Origin: Acinetobacter amyesii
GTDB taxonomy: Bacteria > Pseudomonadota > Gammaproteobacteria > Pseudomonadales > Moraxellaceae
Length of the DNA: 64,000 bases
Direction: 5' to 3'
NCBI RefSeq assembly: GCF_002018365.1
Contig: NZ_MVKX01000001.1
Span: 111,177 to 175,176, forward strand
Shown here: positions 24,912 to 33,846 of the stretch, piece after piece
Layout of the letters: the number at the start of each line of letters is the position of its first letter
Position numbering within the stretch: position 1 is the first letter of the stretch
Program-made: the position numbers and the translations under genes
Notes under the pieces: generated by a model
What the model was told of the DNA's origin: nothing
The model's database searches: none
The model's input: only the letters and a program-made list of their open reading frames with translations

Positions 24912-27095
24912 TTATTTCGGTAATGGATTATTTTTAAAGTATTCATCCACTTTATTCCAAGGTGTTTTTGAAGCCACACCATTCAAAATGTTTTGGCTAA
25001 TCCCTTGGCATAACTCTGAATCTGGACGTGTATGGAAGCTGTTTAAATTCGGATCCATATACGGTAACGAATCTGGCTGACGCTGGAAATAGAAATTTAG
25101 GTTATCCATCATTGCTTCAAAGCCCCAACCTTCCATTGCCCAAGCGCTGTTATGTCCACCCCAATGATGCCCGAATTCATGTGCAACAATTCGATAGCCA
25201 GATTGTCTATAATGACCGTAGTAAATCCATCCATCTACACCAAGTACCTGACCACCGCCAAGCCCACCACCCATGTTGGTAACACCGAGGCTAATCTGCC
25301 CACGGTTTAAAATACTATTATAAATATTTTTATAATCTTCAGCTTTGAAGAAACCATTAGTCCCCTCTACACGCCCTGCATTACCAAAAAAGTCGTGCCC
25401 CATTGCAGCCTTATGATTAAACCACAGTGTTTCAAACTCTGGCGTACTGATCATATAGGCAAAGTTTGTCATCATGATGACCCATTCACGCGCATACAAC
25501 GGGGTAATACGGCACCATTTCGAATCGCTTTCAGGATTGTAGGTACCAAAGGTCAGTTTCCACTGCGCTTTAATCGTATTTAGCTTCTGAACGTGCGTAT
25601 CTGAATCTGAGGTGATTTTCACTTCTTCAAAGAGTTCAACAGGCACTTCACTAAAATTGCTTAGACCTTCAATACGGGCCGAACCAATTTTATTAACCAA
25701 ATTAAATCCAGCATTTTTATCAATGGTCAAATTGAGCTTGCTTGTAGAGAACGGTGTCAAACGATCCAGTGTCGCAATTTCAACCCATTGCTCACTCTGA
25801 CGCAGCTTTCCTACAATTTTTAAATTATTCACTTCTGCAGCACTGTAGCTTTGCAAATGAATACCGCTACCTGTAAATGAAGCCGATAATATTTTATTGA
25901 CAGGGATATTACGCAAAGTCGTATTGGTTAATGTTGCCCAGCTTTCGCCATCTTGCAGCATACGGGTTTGTTCAGTCGCTTTCGACTCGAGCAAGCCAGT
26001 TGGAGAGACTGGTGTATCTGAGATCACTTGCTTAATTTTACGTAGCGGCAATGCAATTATCTTTTGATTAGACAGCGTATAAATCACATCGCCATATACC
26101 GTTAAATCTAAAGACTTAGGCAAAGTCTGAGCATTCTGTCCTGCCAAACGGAACTGCTGTACAGTATCTACTGCGCTACTTGGCAACGCAGTCGTCAGGT
26201 TTGCTAAATTATTTTTTGAATAGCTGACAATTTTTCCACTCGGCTGCGCTGCATAGAGCAAGTTGTCCGTTGCACTGTGTACCACGGTTGCGACCGAGTT
26301 TTGCATTTTATCTGGCTGAACAAGTGATTCTGTATCTAGGGCTTCATGAATATTTTTAACGTTATAGACATAGGTGTGACCATTCGTTGTTGTGGCATAT
26401 AACTGATCACCAATAATTTCTAGACGCGGTACACAACCAGAGCCACAGCTTGGCAATGCAAGGCGGCTAAACTTTCTTAAAGAAGCACTGGATTTGCCAT
26501 TCACCGTCTCCTGAGTCCAGACATTGATACGGTTTAAGTTATCCGCGACAAAAACATATTGATCATTTGCGATGACTGCACTTGGATAAGTCATTGCATA
26601 AAATGGCTGACCACCGCTTGTAGACCCTGTACCTACAGACCAGAAATAAACTGGCGTAGTTCCGGAAATATCAAAAATATCTGCGCGGTGACTGCCTGAT
26701 GACGATACATAAAGACGATTGCCTGCGATGTATAAATCGCTGATATCCGTCCATGCTTTTCCTGTATTGCCGAAAGCGTTTGCTGCGGAAATTGAACTGA
26801 GAACTGTCTTATTTTTTAAATCATAACGCAGAATTTCTACTGTCGGCTGATTGTTTGCAATATATAAAATGTCGCCGCTGCGCTGAATGGCTGTTGGATT
26901 CCATGATGCTAAAGAAAATGTTGAAGCATTTAACTCTGAAGCCACATCAGCTAAACGTATGCCGTTAGCTAAATTAATTTGACCTTGATTCTGTGTAGAT
27001 TCTGTTGGAGCAGTTGATTGTCCAGACTCACCACCACCTCCACCACACCCCGTCATTATGAGTGCAACCACTACTGCTAATGCACGTAATTTCAT
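24912..27095 (-). CDS. Large secreted lipoprotein with beta-propeller-like repeats and a zinc-peptidase motif
   Basis: About 727 residues from the Met at 27095, starting with a lipoprotein signal (MKLRALAVVVALIMTGC) and a Gly-rich tether. Residues about 30-390 have repeated strand patterns (DILYIANN, NRLYVSSSG, DQYVFVADN, DQLYATTTNG) like a beta-propeller. The C-terminal part has HEFGHHWGGHNSAW, an HExxH zinc site with a further His five residues on and a Glu 17 residues after the second His. It is anchored to the outer or inner membrane and probably cleaves or binds extracellular protein. The exact peptidase family is not recognised. Confidence 0.7.
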   Translation of the reverse strand: MKLRALAVVVALIMTGCGGGGGESGQSTAPTESTQNQGQINLANGIRLADVASELNASTFSLASWNPTAIQRSGDILYIANNQPTVEILRYDLKNKTVLSSISAANAFGNTGKAWTDISDLYIAGNRLYVSSSGSHRADIFDISGTTPVYFWSVGTGSTSGGQPFYAMTYPSAVIANDQYVFVADNLNRINVWTQETVNGKSSASLRKFSRLALPSCGSGCVPRLEIIGDQLYATTTNGHTYVYNVKNIHEALDTESLVQPDKMQNSVATVVHSATDNLLYAAQPSGKIVSYSKNNLANLTTALPSSAVDTVQQFRLAGQNAQTLPKSLDLTVYGDVIYTLSNQKIIALPLRKIKQVISDTPVSPTGLLESKATEQTRMLQDGESWATLTNTTLRNIPVNKILSASFTGSGIHLQSYSAAEVNNLKIVGKLRQSEQWVEIATLDRLTPFSTSKLNLTIDKNAGFNLVNKIGSARIEGLSNFSEVPVELFEEVKITSDSDTHVQKLNTIKAQWKLTFGTYNPESDSKWCRITPLYAREWVIMMTNFAYMISTPEFETLWFNHKAAMGHDFFGNAGRVEGTNGFFKAEDYKNIYNSILNRGQISLGVTNMGGGLGGGQVLGVDGWIYYGHYRQSGYRIVAHEFGHHWGGHNSAWAMEGWGFEAMMDNLNFYFQRQPDSLPYMDPNLNSFHTRPDSELCQGISQNILNGVASKTPWNKVDEYFKNNPLPK

Positions 27096-27394
27096 CCAAA
27101 CACCGCTAAAAAAAATAAAATACAAATAATCAATACCTTATAATTTAAAAAACGATATTTACCTAATCATTAAACTGGGATCAGCATCAATATAGCGTGA
27201 TGTTATTAGTATATTTTTCACATTAACAACGCAGAGATGGTCATGTAATACATTTTTTATAAGTAAAAATACTATTTGTTTTTCCGATAATTAATTTTAA
27301 ATATAAACAATTCATCAATAGAAGTAATACATCCACAGAAAAACAAAGACTAAAAGTTTATTTAAGTTATCTGACGTACGTTGCTGTACCCCAG

Positions 27395-27484
27395 TCCAAA
27401 GTACAACTTATAAAAGGTTCTGGCCGCGTACACGTCTTGATTTGTATTGCTGATGATCAAGGTCGAACAATGATGATTAAATAA
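27395..27484 (+). pseudogene. Relic of a thiolase 3' end
   Basis: The frame reads KGSGRVHVLICIADDQGRTM and ends IK and stop. It aligns with the end of the intact thiolase (KGSGRVLVSICAAGGQGVTA, IIEK and stop). The catalytic CAAGGQG has become CIADDQG. Upstream similarity fades within a few codons and no start or body is present. It is therefore a decayed fragment of a second thiolase copy or paralogue. The rest of the 27126-27551 gap is AT-rich with no gene seen. Confidence 0.7.
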
Positions 27485-27493
27485 TAAACGCTT

Positions 27494-27522
27494 AAAAAAA
27501 CCGCTCTTATGAGCAGTTTTTT
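27494..27522 (-). terminator. Terminator after the OmpW-family gene
   Basis: An interrupted stem AAAACCGCTC / GAGCAGTTTT (one mismatch) around TTAT, with a run of seven T residues on the minus strand. Confidence 0.75.
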
Positions 27523-27551
27523 GTTAATAATGACTTTGGGCTTAAATTGCT

Positions 27552-28652
27552 TTAGAAACGATAACCGACACCTAAATAAGTAATGATGGGATCAATATCG
27601 ATCTTGGTCGTTGCATGAATTAATTGTTCACCCGTCGTTTGGTTAATCACATCGATCTTGGTCTTATTATTTAACTTTGCATAAGACACCGAAGCTGCCG
27701 TAAACCAATTTGGGCTAAAGTCATAAGTAAAACCTACGGTGACGATAGGTGCAATTGCATCATCCGCATCGACATCGACCACCATTTTTCCTGATGACTC
27801 TTTACCGTCGAGTGCTGCACCCGCATTATTATCTTTAATGTTTTGAATCATATGTCCTGCAGCAATTAAGTCAGATTCAATTCCTTTATTGAGTTCAATA
27901 TCATTAAAATAAGCATACATGATCCCTGCACCCACATAAGGTCTAAACTTATTTACACCCGACTGACCAAATTGGTACTGTGCCTGAAATACCGGCGTCC
28001 AAGCTCTTGCACTCGCCGCTTTACCATAAGATGATAGATCCGTAATGGGTACTGCGTAATCTAGTGGCAAACCATCCGGGAATAACAGACCGCCCAGACC
28101 GCCTGGCTCTGCAAGACCAGATAATGGCGCGGTAATCATACCCTTACCTTTAATATCTACCTCAGGTGGGATGCCGCCAATCACTTGCAAAGAAACATTA
28201 TCATTAATATGGTAGTTAAATGTTAAACCTAATGTATCGACATCTTCTGCTTCAAGCCCCGTCCCTTCAGCTGACCAATGATCTAGTCCATTGATTGTTG
28301 CAATCCCTGCAATCTCTGACTTGATATTGCCATCTTTATCTTTAATTAATCCTCCCAAAGGGCCATTCACAAGATCGGTTAAAGTGTCCTTAAGATTCGC
28401 AGAATTACTCCCTTCATTATAAATTGCATTCGGATCAATCGCTTTTAGAAAACCTTCAGTACTAATTGTGCCTACTTCAGCCTGTGTGCCATTTGCTACC
28501 GCAGTATTAATATTAAATGGATTTGCCTTTCCTTGCGGCATCACATGCATCCAACCCGCAGATACAGAAAAACGTTTAAAGTTACCATCTGCAAATGTAA
28601 ATTGTGTAAGCCCAAGTAAAACAACAGGTGTGACAATTTTTATCAATTTCAT
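27552..28652 (-). CDS. OmpW-family outer membrane protein
   Basis: A 366-residue outer-membrane beta-barrel with a Sec signal peptide (VLLGLTQFTFA cut before DGNFKRF). The mature protein starts RFSVSAGWMHVMPQGKANPFN, has the OmpW segments TLGLTFNYHINDNVSLQVIGGIPP and KFRPYVGAGIMYAYF, and ends in the barrel-closing ITYLGVGYRF. It is longer than E. coli OmpW (about 210 residues). The extra length lies in residues about 45-130 and in loops. OmpW proteins form narrow hydrophobic channels. The neighbours give no substrate hint. Confidence 0.88.
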   Translation of the reverse strand: MKLIKIVTPVVLLGLTQFTFADGNFKRFSVSAGWMHVMPQGKANPFNINTAVANGTQAEVGTISTEGFLKAIDPNAIYNEGSNSANLKDTLTDLVNGPLGGLIKDKDGNIKSEIAGIATINGLDHWSAEGTGLEAEDVDTLGLTFNYHINDNVSLQVIGGIPPEVDIKGKGMITAPLSGLAEPGGLGGLLFPDGLPLDYAVPITDLSSYGKAASARAWTPVFQAQYQFGQSGVNKFRPYVGAGIMYAYFNDIELNKGIESDLIAAGHMIQNIKDNNAGAALDGKESSGKMVVDVDADDAIAPIVTVGFTYDFSPNWFTAASVSYAKLNNKTKIDVINQTTGEQLIHATTKIDIDPIITYLGVGYRF

Positions 28653-28810
28653 ATGCTAACTCCTTGTCTTGCATATTTTTTTAATCAACTTATAAAAACA
28701 TTCTTTGTTCTTATATTTAAAAGTTATGTAATTAGTATAATTTTTTATAGTTATATTATGTTTTTATATATTGTTATTTGTAAACCTTTGCACTATTTTG
28801 ATGCAAAAAA

Positions 28811-28834
28811 GGCCTGTACTTATCAATACAGGCC
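28811..28834 (-). terminator. Terminator after aceI
   Basis: GGCCTGTA and TACAGGCC form a perfect 8-bp stem with an 8-base loop. On the minus strand it is followed by six T residues. Confidence 0.88.
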
Positions 28835-28856
28835 AATGTGATTTTCTTGTTGAAAT

Positions 28857-29282
28857 TTAACGATATTGTGGTTGGTAACCCAAGTGCGCCTCGATCTGGT
28901 CATAGCACCATTGGAAAATAAATGTGTAGACTAAAATACACATGGTCATACTAAAATCGAGCAAAATTGCCTGCCATAAGGTCATATGCATGGCATAAGC
29001 CACCATTGGGATGGTTGCAAGCATTAAGCCGCCCTCAAATCCAATCGCATGTAAAACACGTATACCAAAGGTTCTTTTTAACTTTCTTTTTGCTTCAAAT
29101 TTTTCAAAATAATGATTAAAAATCATGTTCCAAATCACAGAAGTGACCGCCATCGCAATACCTAGCGTACCTGTCACCTCCATCGGAACTTTAAAAATAA
29201 AACTTAACGCAATAGCAATGATCACCAATAGGATGATCTCATAGCTTAGCGCATGAATAATCCTTCTCTTGGAAATCGTCAT
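28857..29282 (-). CDS. aceI: PACE-family efflux transporter (chlorhexidine efflux)
   Basis: A 141-residue inner-membrane protein with four helices in two repeated bacterial transmembrane pairs. It matches AceI of Acinetobacter: SKRRIIHALSYE, MEVTGTLGIAMAVTSVIWNMIFNHYFEKFE, RVLHAIGFEGGLM and CILVYTFIFQWCYD. From the ATG at 29282 the conserved functional glutamate is Glu15, as in AceI. An upstream ATG at 29300 lacks a ribosome-binding site. AceI exports chlorhexidine and the natural polyamines cadaverine and putrescine by proton exchange. It is divergent from its LysR regulator. Confidence 0.93.
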   Translation of the reverse strand: MTISKRRIIHALSYEIILLVIIAIALSFIFKVPMEVTGTLGIAMAVTSVIWNMIFNHYFEKFEAKRKLKRTFGIRVLHAIGFEGGLMLATIPMVAYAMHMTLWQAILLDFSMTMCILVYTFIFQWCYDQIEAHLGYQPQYR

Positions 29283-29350
29283 TTTGAAACACTCTATCAT
29301 TTGTAAAAAACTTATTTTATTTTTATATTATTGATTAATCGAGTTAGGTT

Positions 29351-29369
29351 CTTTCAATATTATTGAAAG
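29351..29369. promoter_or_regulatory. Palindrome between aceI and aceR, candidate AceR operator
   Basis: CTTTCAAT and ATTGAAAG form a perfect 8-bp inverted repeat around a 3-base spacer in the 116-base divergent intergenic region. LysR regulators bind interrupted palindromes at such positions. Binding by AceR is inferred. Confidence 0.5.
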
Positions 29370-29398
29370 GTTGTATTCCTTTATTTTTCTATATGCAC

Positions 29399-30289
29399 AT
29401 GAATATTAATCAAGAACAACTCATGATTTTTAAAACAGTCATGGAAACAGGATCCTTTTCCGCAGCAGCTCGGCAACTCGGCAAAGTGCCTTCGGCGGTC
29501 AGCATGTCCATTGCCAATTTCGAAATTGATCTCAACCTTAAACTGTTTGAGCGCGTTGGTCGTGAACCTGTGCCCACCGCTCAAGCGATTAACCTGTATG
29601 AAAAAACTGAACAATTATTGATAGAAATCAATCAGTGGAAACAGCATGCAATTGCGCTGAGTCATGGTTTAGAGTCTTCACTGAATATCGTGGTGGTATC
29701 AGAGCTGCTACATACGCAGTGGACCGACTATATCTCTTTGCTAGAAACTCATTTTCCATCTTTGCAAATCAATATTTTTTCTGCGCCGCAAGAAGATGCC
29801 CAAAAGATGTTATTACAGGGTCAAGCACAGCTTGCTCTAATGTTTGAACGTGAACAGCTTGAGAGTTATGAACAATTTGTCGAATTGAAGCGTGAAGCAT
29901 TGGTTCCTGTTGCTGCGACAAAACATGCCCTGTCGAAATTTAAGCAAGTCAGTTTTGAGCAAATTTTGCAAAGTCGGCAAATCGTGGTCGCAAGTCGTGA
30001 TAAAAGCATCAAACCAGAGTTGTTATTTTCCAAACACAGTTGGCGTACAGATAACCACCACTCTGCTTGTTCGATGATTATCCAAGGTCTAGGTTGGGGT
30101 GTGCTTCCCCTCGAGATGTTTAATGAAAATCCTACGCTCAAAGATCAACTCAAAATCTTAAGCTTTCAAGATTTCACACCCAAATTTGAATATTTCGTCG
30201 ATTTGGTCTGGAACCGTGAAAAACCACTCGGCTCGGCTGCTCATTTTTTGATTAATCACATCCGAAATTCACGAAAAACTACGATTTAA
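29399..30289 (+). CDS. aceR: LysR-type regulator of aceI
   Basis: A 296-residue LysR protein. The N-terminal winged helix is FKTVMETGSFSAAARQLGKVPSAVSMSIANFE, followed by a LysR substrate-binding domain (VVSELLHTQWTDY, LALMFERE, TDNHHSACSMIIQGLGWGVLPLEMF). The sequence and the divergent position beside aceI match AceR, which activates aceI in response to pump substrates. Possible starts are TTG 29363, ATG 29393 and ATG 29399; none has a strong ribosome-binding site. MNINQEQL at 29399 is the family-typical start. Confidence 0.9.
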   Translation: MNINQEQLMIFKTVMETGSFSAAARQLGKVPSAVSMSIANFEIDLNLKLFERVGREPVPTAQAINLYEKTEQLLIEINQWKQHAIALSHGLESSLNIVVVSELLHTQWTDYISLLETHFPSLQINIFSAPQEDAQKMLLQGQAQLALMFEREQLESYEQFVELKREALVPVAATKHALSKFKQVSFEQILQSRQIVVASRDKSIKPELLFSKHSWRTDNHHSACSMIIQGLGWGVLPLEMFNENPTLKDQLKILSFQDFTPKFEYFVDLVWNREKPLGSAAHFLINHIRNSRKTTI

Positions 30290-30308
30290 ACCGCCTAATT
30301 GGGCGGTT
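30289..30308 (+). terminator. Weak terminator-like hairpin after aceR
   Basis: AACCGCC and GGCGGTT form a 7-bp stem around a 6-base loop, but only a short T-poor tail follows. Confidence 0.45.
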
Positions 30309-30378
30309 ATTGGTTGGGTTCTAAACAGATTGTGTTATAAAAGTATGTACACCAAGAACATTAAGAACTAGATTTCAA

Positions 30379-31368
30379 ATGACTCAAAATGCGTTAAACC
30401 AATTAAAAAGCCTAACAACGATTGTTGCTGACAGCAGTGATTTAGCTGCGATTAATACATTCCGTCCATTGGATGCGACCACAAATCCATCTTTAATTAC
30501 AGCAGCGGCAAATCAACCTGAAAATAAAGAACTGATTGAAAGTGCTTTTGAACAAGCGCGTAAAGAAGGTTATCTAAACGATGAGCTGGTTGAGCGCACC
30601 ATCGACATTCTTACGGTCAAATTTGGTGTAGAAATTTTAAAATTGATCGAAGGACGTGTATCTACAGAAGTGGATGCAGCCTTGTCTTATGATACCGATG
30701 CCACCGTTGCAAAAGCTAAAGAGTTACTGGCTTTATATGCACAGTATGGTATCGATCAAAACCGTATCTTAATTAAAATTGCTTCAACGTGGGAAGGCAT
30801 TCAAGCCGCTAAAGCCCTTGAAGCCGAAGGCATTCACTGTAATCTGACGCTATTGTTTGGCTTACATCAAGCTCAAGCCTGTGCAGATGCTCAAGTCACA
30901 CTAATTTCACCATTTGTCGGCCGTATTTTAGATTGGTACAAAAAAGCTGAAAATGTGGATAGCTACCCGATTGAGAAAGATCCAGGCGTGTTATCAGTTA
31001 AGCAGATTTACCACTACTACAAACAACATGACATCAAAACTGAAATTATGGGTGCTAGCTTCCGTAGTATCGATCAAGTGCTTGGCTTAGCAGGTTGTGA
31101 TTTATTGACGGTTTCACCGAATTTATTGGCAGAACTTGAAAAAGATCAGCGTACCGTTGAAGTGCAACTGTCTAATCATCATGCGCATGCACACTGTCAA
31201 CACGACGTACAAGTGCTCGACAAACAAACTTTCAAAGCTGAAGTTGAAAAAGACTTAATGTCTTTCCAACTATTACAAGGCGGTATTGATGGTTTTATTA
31301 AAGCACGTGAGCAGCTGAGTAGCCTACTGCGTCAATCTTTTGGCTTAGATGCTGAAATTAAAGCTTAA
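30379..31368 (+). CDS. tal: Transaldolase
   Basis: Pentose-phosphate enzyme that transfers dihydroxyacetone units between sedoheptulose 7-phosphate and glyceraldehyde 3-phosphate. The product is 329 residues of the TalB type. The N-terminal motif is RPLDATTNPSLI, and the Schiff-base lysine is Lys133 in RILIKIASTWEG. The motif HCNLTLLFGLHQAQACADA and the phosphate-binding region IMGASFRS are present. Single gene with a strong terminator. Confidence 0.95.
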   Translation: MTQNALNQLKSLTTIVADSSDLAAINTFRPLDATTNPSLITAAANQPENKELIESAFEQARKEGYLNDELVERTIDILTVKFGVEILKLIEGRVSTEVDAALSYDTDATVAKAKELLALYAQYGIDQNRILIKIASTWEGIQAAKALEAEGIHCNLTLLFGLHQAQACADAQVTLISPFVGRILDWYKKAENVDSYPIEKDPGVLSVKQIYHYYKQHDIKTEIMGASFRSIDQVLGLAGCDLLTVSPNLLAELEKDQRTVEVQLSNHHAHAHCQHDVQVLDKQTFKAEVEKDLMSFQLLQGGIDGFIKAREQLSSLLRQSFGLDAEIKA

Positions 31369-31394
31369 ATTAGAAATTTTCAGTTTCATCCAGA

Positions 31395-31427
31395 ACCGAA
31401 GTTGTATACTACAGCTTCGGTTTTTTA
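31395..31427 (+). terminator. Terminator after tal
   Basis: A 12-bp stem (one G-T pair), ACCGAAGTTGTA with TACAGCTTCGGT around TAC, followed by six T residues. The next gene's GTG start lies only a few bases downstream. Confidence 0.93.
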
Positions 31428-31432
31428 TTTGA

Positions 31433-32092
31433 GTGTCTTCAGTGTTTGGAATCACAGACTTAACGACCTTTATTATTGGTACGATATTAATTGTGATTTT
31501 ACCCGGTCCAAATTCACTTTATGTCATGTCTGTTGCCTCTCGCTATGGCATTAAGGTCGGCTATTTAGGCGCTTTTGGCGTTTATACTGGCGATTTGATC
31601 TTAATCTTACTCACTGCTCTCGGTGCTGCATCCTTACTTCATGCCTTCCCTTGGTTATTCTTATTATTAAAAATTGTCGGTGCGCTGTATTTAAGTTATT
31701 TAGGTATCAAACTTTTCAAGGCTGCCTACCAAACATGGAATGCCGTTCAAACGCCAGAACAACTCGACACTAAACAACTGAGTTTGAGCGAACTGAAACC
31801 GTTTAAGACCGCATTAACCATCAGTATTTTAAACCCTAAAGCCATTCTTTTTTACTTATCGTTCTTTGTGCAATTCGTCAATCCTGCTTATCCATATCCA
31901 GCGATTACATTCACCGCACTCGCGATCGTACTGCAAATTATCAGTATGAGCTATTTAACGATTTTGATCTTTTCGGGTGCAAAACTGGCCACTTATTTTA
32001 GCCATCGTTATAAATTTACAGCATGCTGTGTAGCAGCGGTTGGTCTTCTATTTTGTGGATTTGGTCTAAAGCTTGCGACATCTACCATGTAA
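31433..32092 (+). CDS. LysE/RhtB-family amino-acid exporter
   Basis: A 219-residue inner-membrane protein with about six hydrophobic helices. Family motifs are IVILPGPNSLYVMSVASRYGIKVGYLGAFGVYTGD near the N-terminus, GALYLSYLGIKLFKAAY in the middle and the conserved SILNPKAILFYLSFFVQFV. It exports amino acids or related compounds. The start is a GTG at 31433 or, three codons later, at 31442. The second leaves room for GAG as a ribosome-binding site. Both lie immediately after the tal terminator, so the mRNA may have almost no leader or depend on readthrough. Confidence 0.88.
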   Translation: MSSVFGITDLTTFIIGTILIVILPGPNSLYVMSVASRYGIKVGYLGAFGVYTGDLILILLTALGAASLLHAFPWLFLLLKIVGALYLSYLGIKLFKAAYQTWNAVQTPEQLDTKQLSLSELKPFKTALTISILNPKAILFYLSFFVQFVNPAYPYPAITFTALAIVLQIISMSYLTILIFSGAKLATYFSHRYKFTACCVAAVGLLFCGFGLKLATSTM

Positions 32093-32218
32093 CTGACATG
32101 GGCAAAGTAGTACTGTTTTTTTCTTAGGAAAATCCATATCCCTTTAAAGTTTTGAATGGATGAAACATCCACAAGGCGGGTTGTCGATTCGTCCTATTAA
32201 AGTGCCGTTTGTTAATAA

Positions 32219-32526
32219 CTGATGTTACGCACGTAAAAGTAATTTCGCATTTTTAAAATGCTTTTTAAGTCTATTCGACGGAGTCTTACATCTAGGATTT
32301 AAATAAAGGGATTAGCCTTCGGCTGGAGGTACTTTTGTTTCGGCAAAAGTACCCAAAACCATTGTCATCCGCAAAACTTGTTCACTAGCATCTAATTATT
32401 CAAAAGTATCGCAAAAACATTTTTGAATAGAAGTAGTCCTGTCTCAAACACTTGCGGATGACATTGCCGCGTATCGTTCTTTTATTTGAATCAAATGGCT
32501 CTTCTGATGTTACTGCGTAACATCAG
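32219..32526 (+). repeat. Structured dispersed repeat, copy 2 (308 bp)
   Basis: It begins CTGATGTTACGCACGTAA and ends CTGATGTTACTGCGTAACATCAG-like (10-bp perfect palindrome arms), so the ends are terminal inverted repeats. It is homologous to 10533-10886 in the opposite orientation. The core has a 9-bp perfect hairpin at 32329-32352. Arms at 32360-32374 and 32452-32466 pair at 14 of 15 positions and enclose a further hairpin with arms at 32398-32405 and 32421-32428. No reading frame for a transposase and no target-site duplication is evident. It occupies most of the 32093-32647 gap; the rest shows no gene. Confidence 0.85.
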
Positions 32527-32647
32527 TGAATAAATAAAGTATTTCCATAATATCTCGATGAGCACTTTTACTGTACAGGACTTGAGCGTATCATCCTGAA
32601 AAATGTCATCTTAAATCTGCGCCAACAATACTCATAGCTCGATCATT

Positions 32648-33817
32648 ATGCAAAAACTACTCCAAGACTTTTCCATTCCAGCTGCTTTTGCAGGTTTTAT
32701 TACGTTCTTAGTCGGGATCAGTGTCTCGGCTGTTTTGGTGATCCAATCTGCACAACTGCTCGGTGCCAACACTGCAGAAATAACCTCTTGGTTTTGGGCT
32801 CTAGGTTTGGGTATCGGTTTAAGCGGGCTGATTCTGTCTTGGAAATTTAAATATCCCGTTGCGACTTCATGGTCCACTGCAGGACTAGCACTGATTTTAG
32901 CGACTGCAAATGGTTACAGCATGAATGCCGCCCTAGGTGCTTTCTTAGTCTGTGGCCTATTGACAGCAGTACTCGGATTTTTAGGAATTTTTGAAAAAAT
33001 ACTGCGCTATATCCCGCAAAGTCTAACCAGTGCAATGTTGGCGGGCGTACTTCTAAAATTTGGTATTGAGTTATTTGTCAGTTTACAAAATGAATGGACA
33101 TTCGTTCTTGGTTTACTCGTGGTTTATGTCCTCAGTAAACGACTGGTACCACGTTATAGTATTGTCATTACGGTGATCATTGGCATCATGCTGTGTCCAT
33201 TATTACTTGGCTTTCAATTACCGGCGCTTAATTTAGAACTCGCACAGCCGGTTTGGGTCACACCTGAATTTTCGATCTCAGCAATACTGGGTTTGGCGCT
33301 ACCACTCTTTGTAATCAATATGGCCTCTCAGTATTTACCGGGTTTAGCCATGATTAAAAGTTATGGTTATCAACCCAACGTCAATCAACTGATCGGTTGG
33401 ACTGGGACAGCCCAAACGCTACTCGCGCCATTTGGATGTTTTAGTGTCAATATTGCTGCGATTAGTGCCGCAATCAGTCTAGATGACCAAGCCCACCCCG
33501 ATGAGAAAAAACGTTATATCGCAGGTATGACCTGTGGCTTCTTTTATATTGTGATGGGCCTGTTTGCAGCCACTTTGGTGAGTTTCTTAACCGCTTTCCC
33601 ACTGGTATTTATTACCGCTTTAGCAGGCATTGCCCTACTCGGCACCATTGGACACAACATCGTCATTGCTTTCCAAGAAGCCAGTGAACGTGAAGCTGCT
33701 TTACTCACCTTCTTGTTTAGTGCATCCGGCGTACAGTTTTTTGGTATTGGCTCTGCATTTTGGGGTTTGGTCTTTGGTTTAGTCGTACATGCTATTTTCA
33801 AATATAAAAGAAATTAA
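32648..33817 (+). CDS. benE: BenE-family benzoate/H+ symporter
   Basis: A 389-residue inner-membrane transporter with about 12 helices. It follows the BenE pattern: SIPAAFAGFITFLVGISVSAVLVIQSAQLLGA, KYPVATSWSTAGLALI, SLTSAMLAGVLLKFG, ASQYLPGLAMIKSYGY and APFGCFSVNIAAISAAI. BenE proteins import benzoate with protons. No ben catabolic genes lie nearby, so the substrate is uncertain and the symbol reflects family only. It is convergent with the TetR gene. Confidence 0.85.
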   Translation: MQKLLQDFSIPAAFAGFITFLVGISVSAVLVIQSAQLLGANTAEITSWFWALGLGIGLSGLILSWKFKYPVATSWSTAGLALILATANGYSMNAALGAFLVCGLLTAVLGFLGIFEKILRYIPQSLTSAMLAGVLLKFGIELFVSLQNEWTFVLGLLVVYVLSKRLVPRYSIVITVIIGIMLCPLLLGFQLPALNLELAQPVWVTPEFSISAILGLALPLFVINMASQYLPGLAMIKSYGYQPNVNQLIGWTGTAQTLLAPFGCFSVNIAAISAAISLDDQAHPDEKKRYIAGMTCGFFYIVMGLFAATLVSFLTAFPLVFITALAGIALLGTIGHNIVIAFQEASEREAALLTFLFSASGVQFFGIGSAFWGLVFGLVVHAIFKYKRN

Positions 33818-33846
33818 GTGCACATTTACAAACAGCGTTCTTTAGT

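Noticed and set aside
28653..28841. A 62-codon plus-strand frame between the OmpW and aceI genes
   Set aside because: It runs through AT-rich intergenic sequence and the aceI terminator, has no ribosome-binding site and no recognisable protein pattern.
32207..32538. Target-site duplication flanking repeat copy 2
   Set aside because: The flanks TTAATAA and TGAATAA share letters but do not form a clean direct repeat. The same holds for copy 1.
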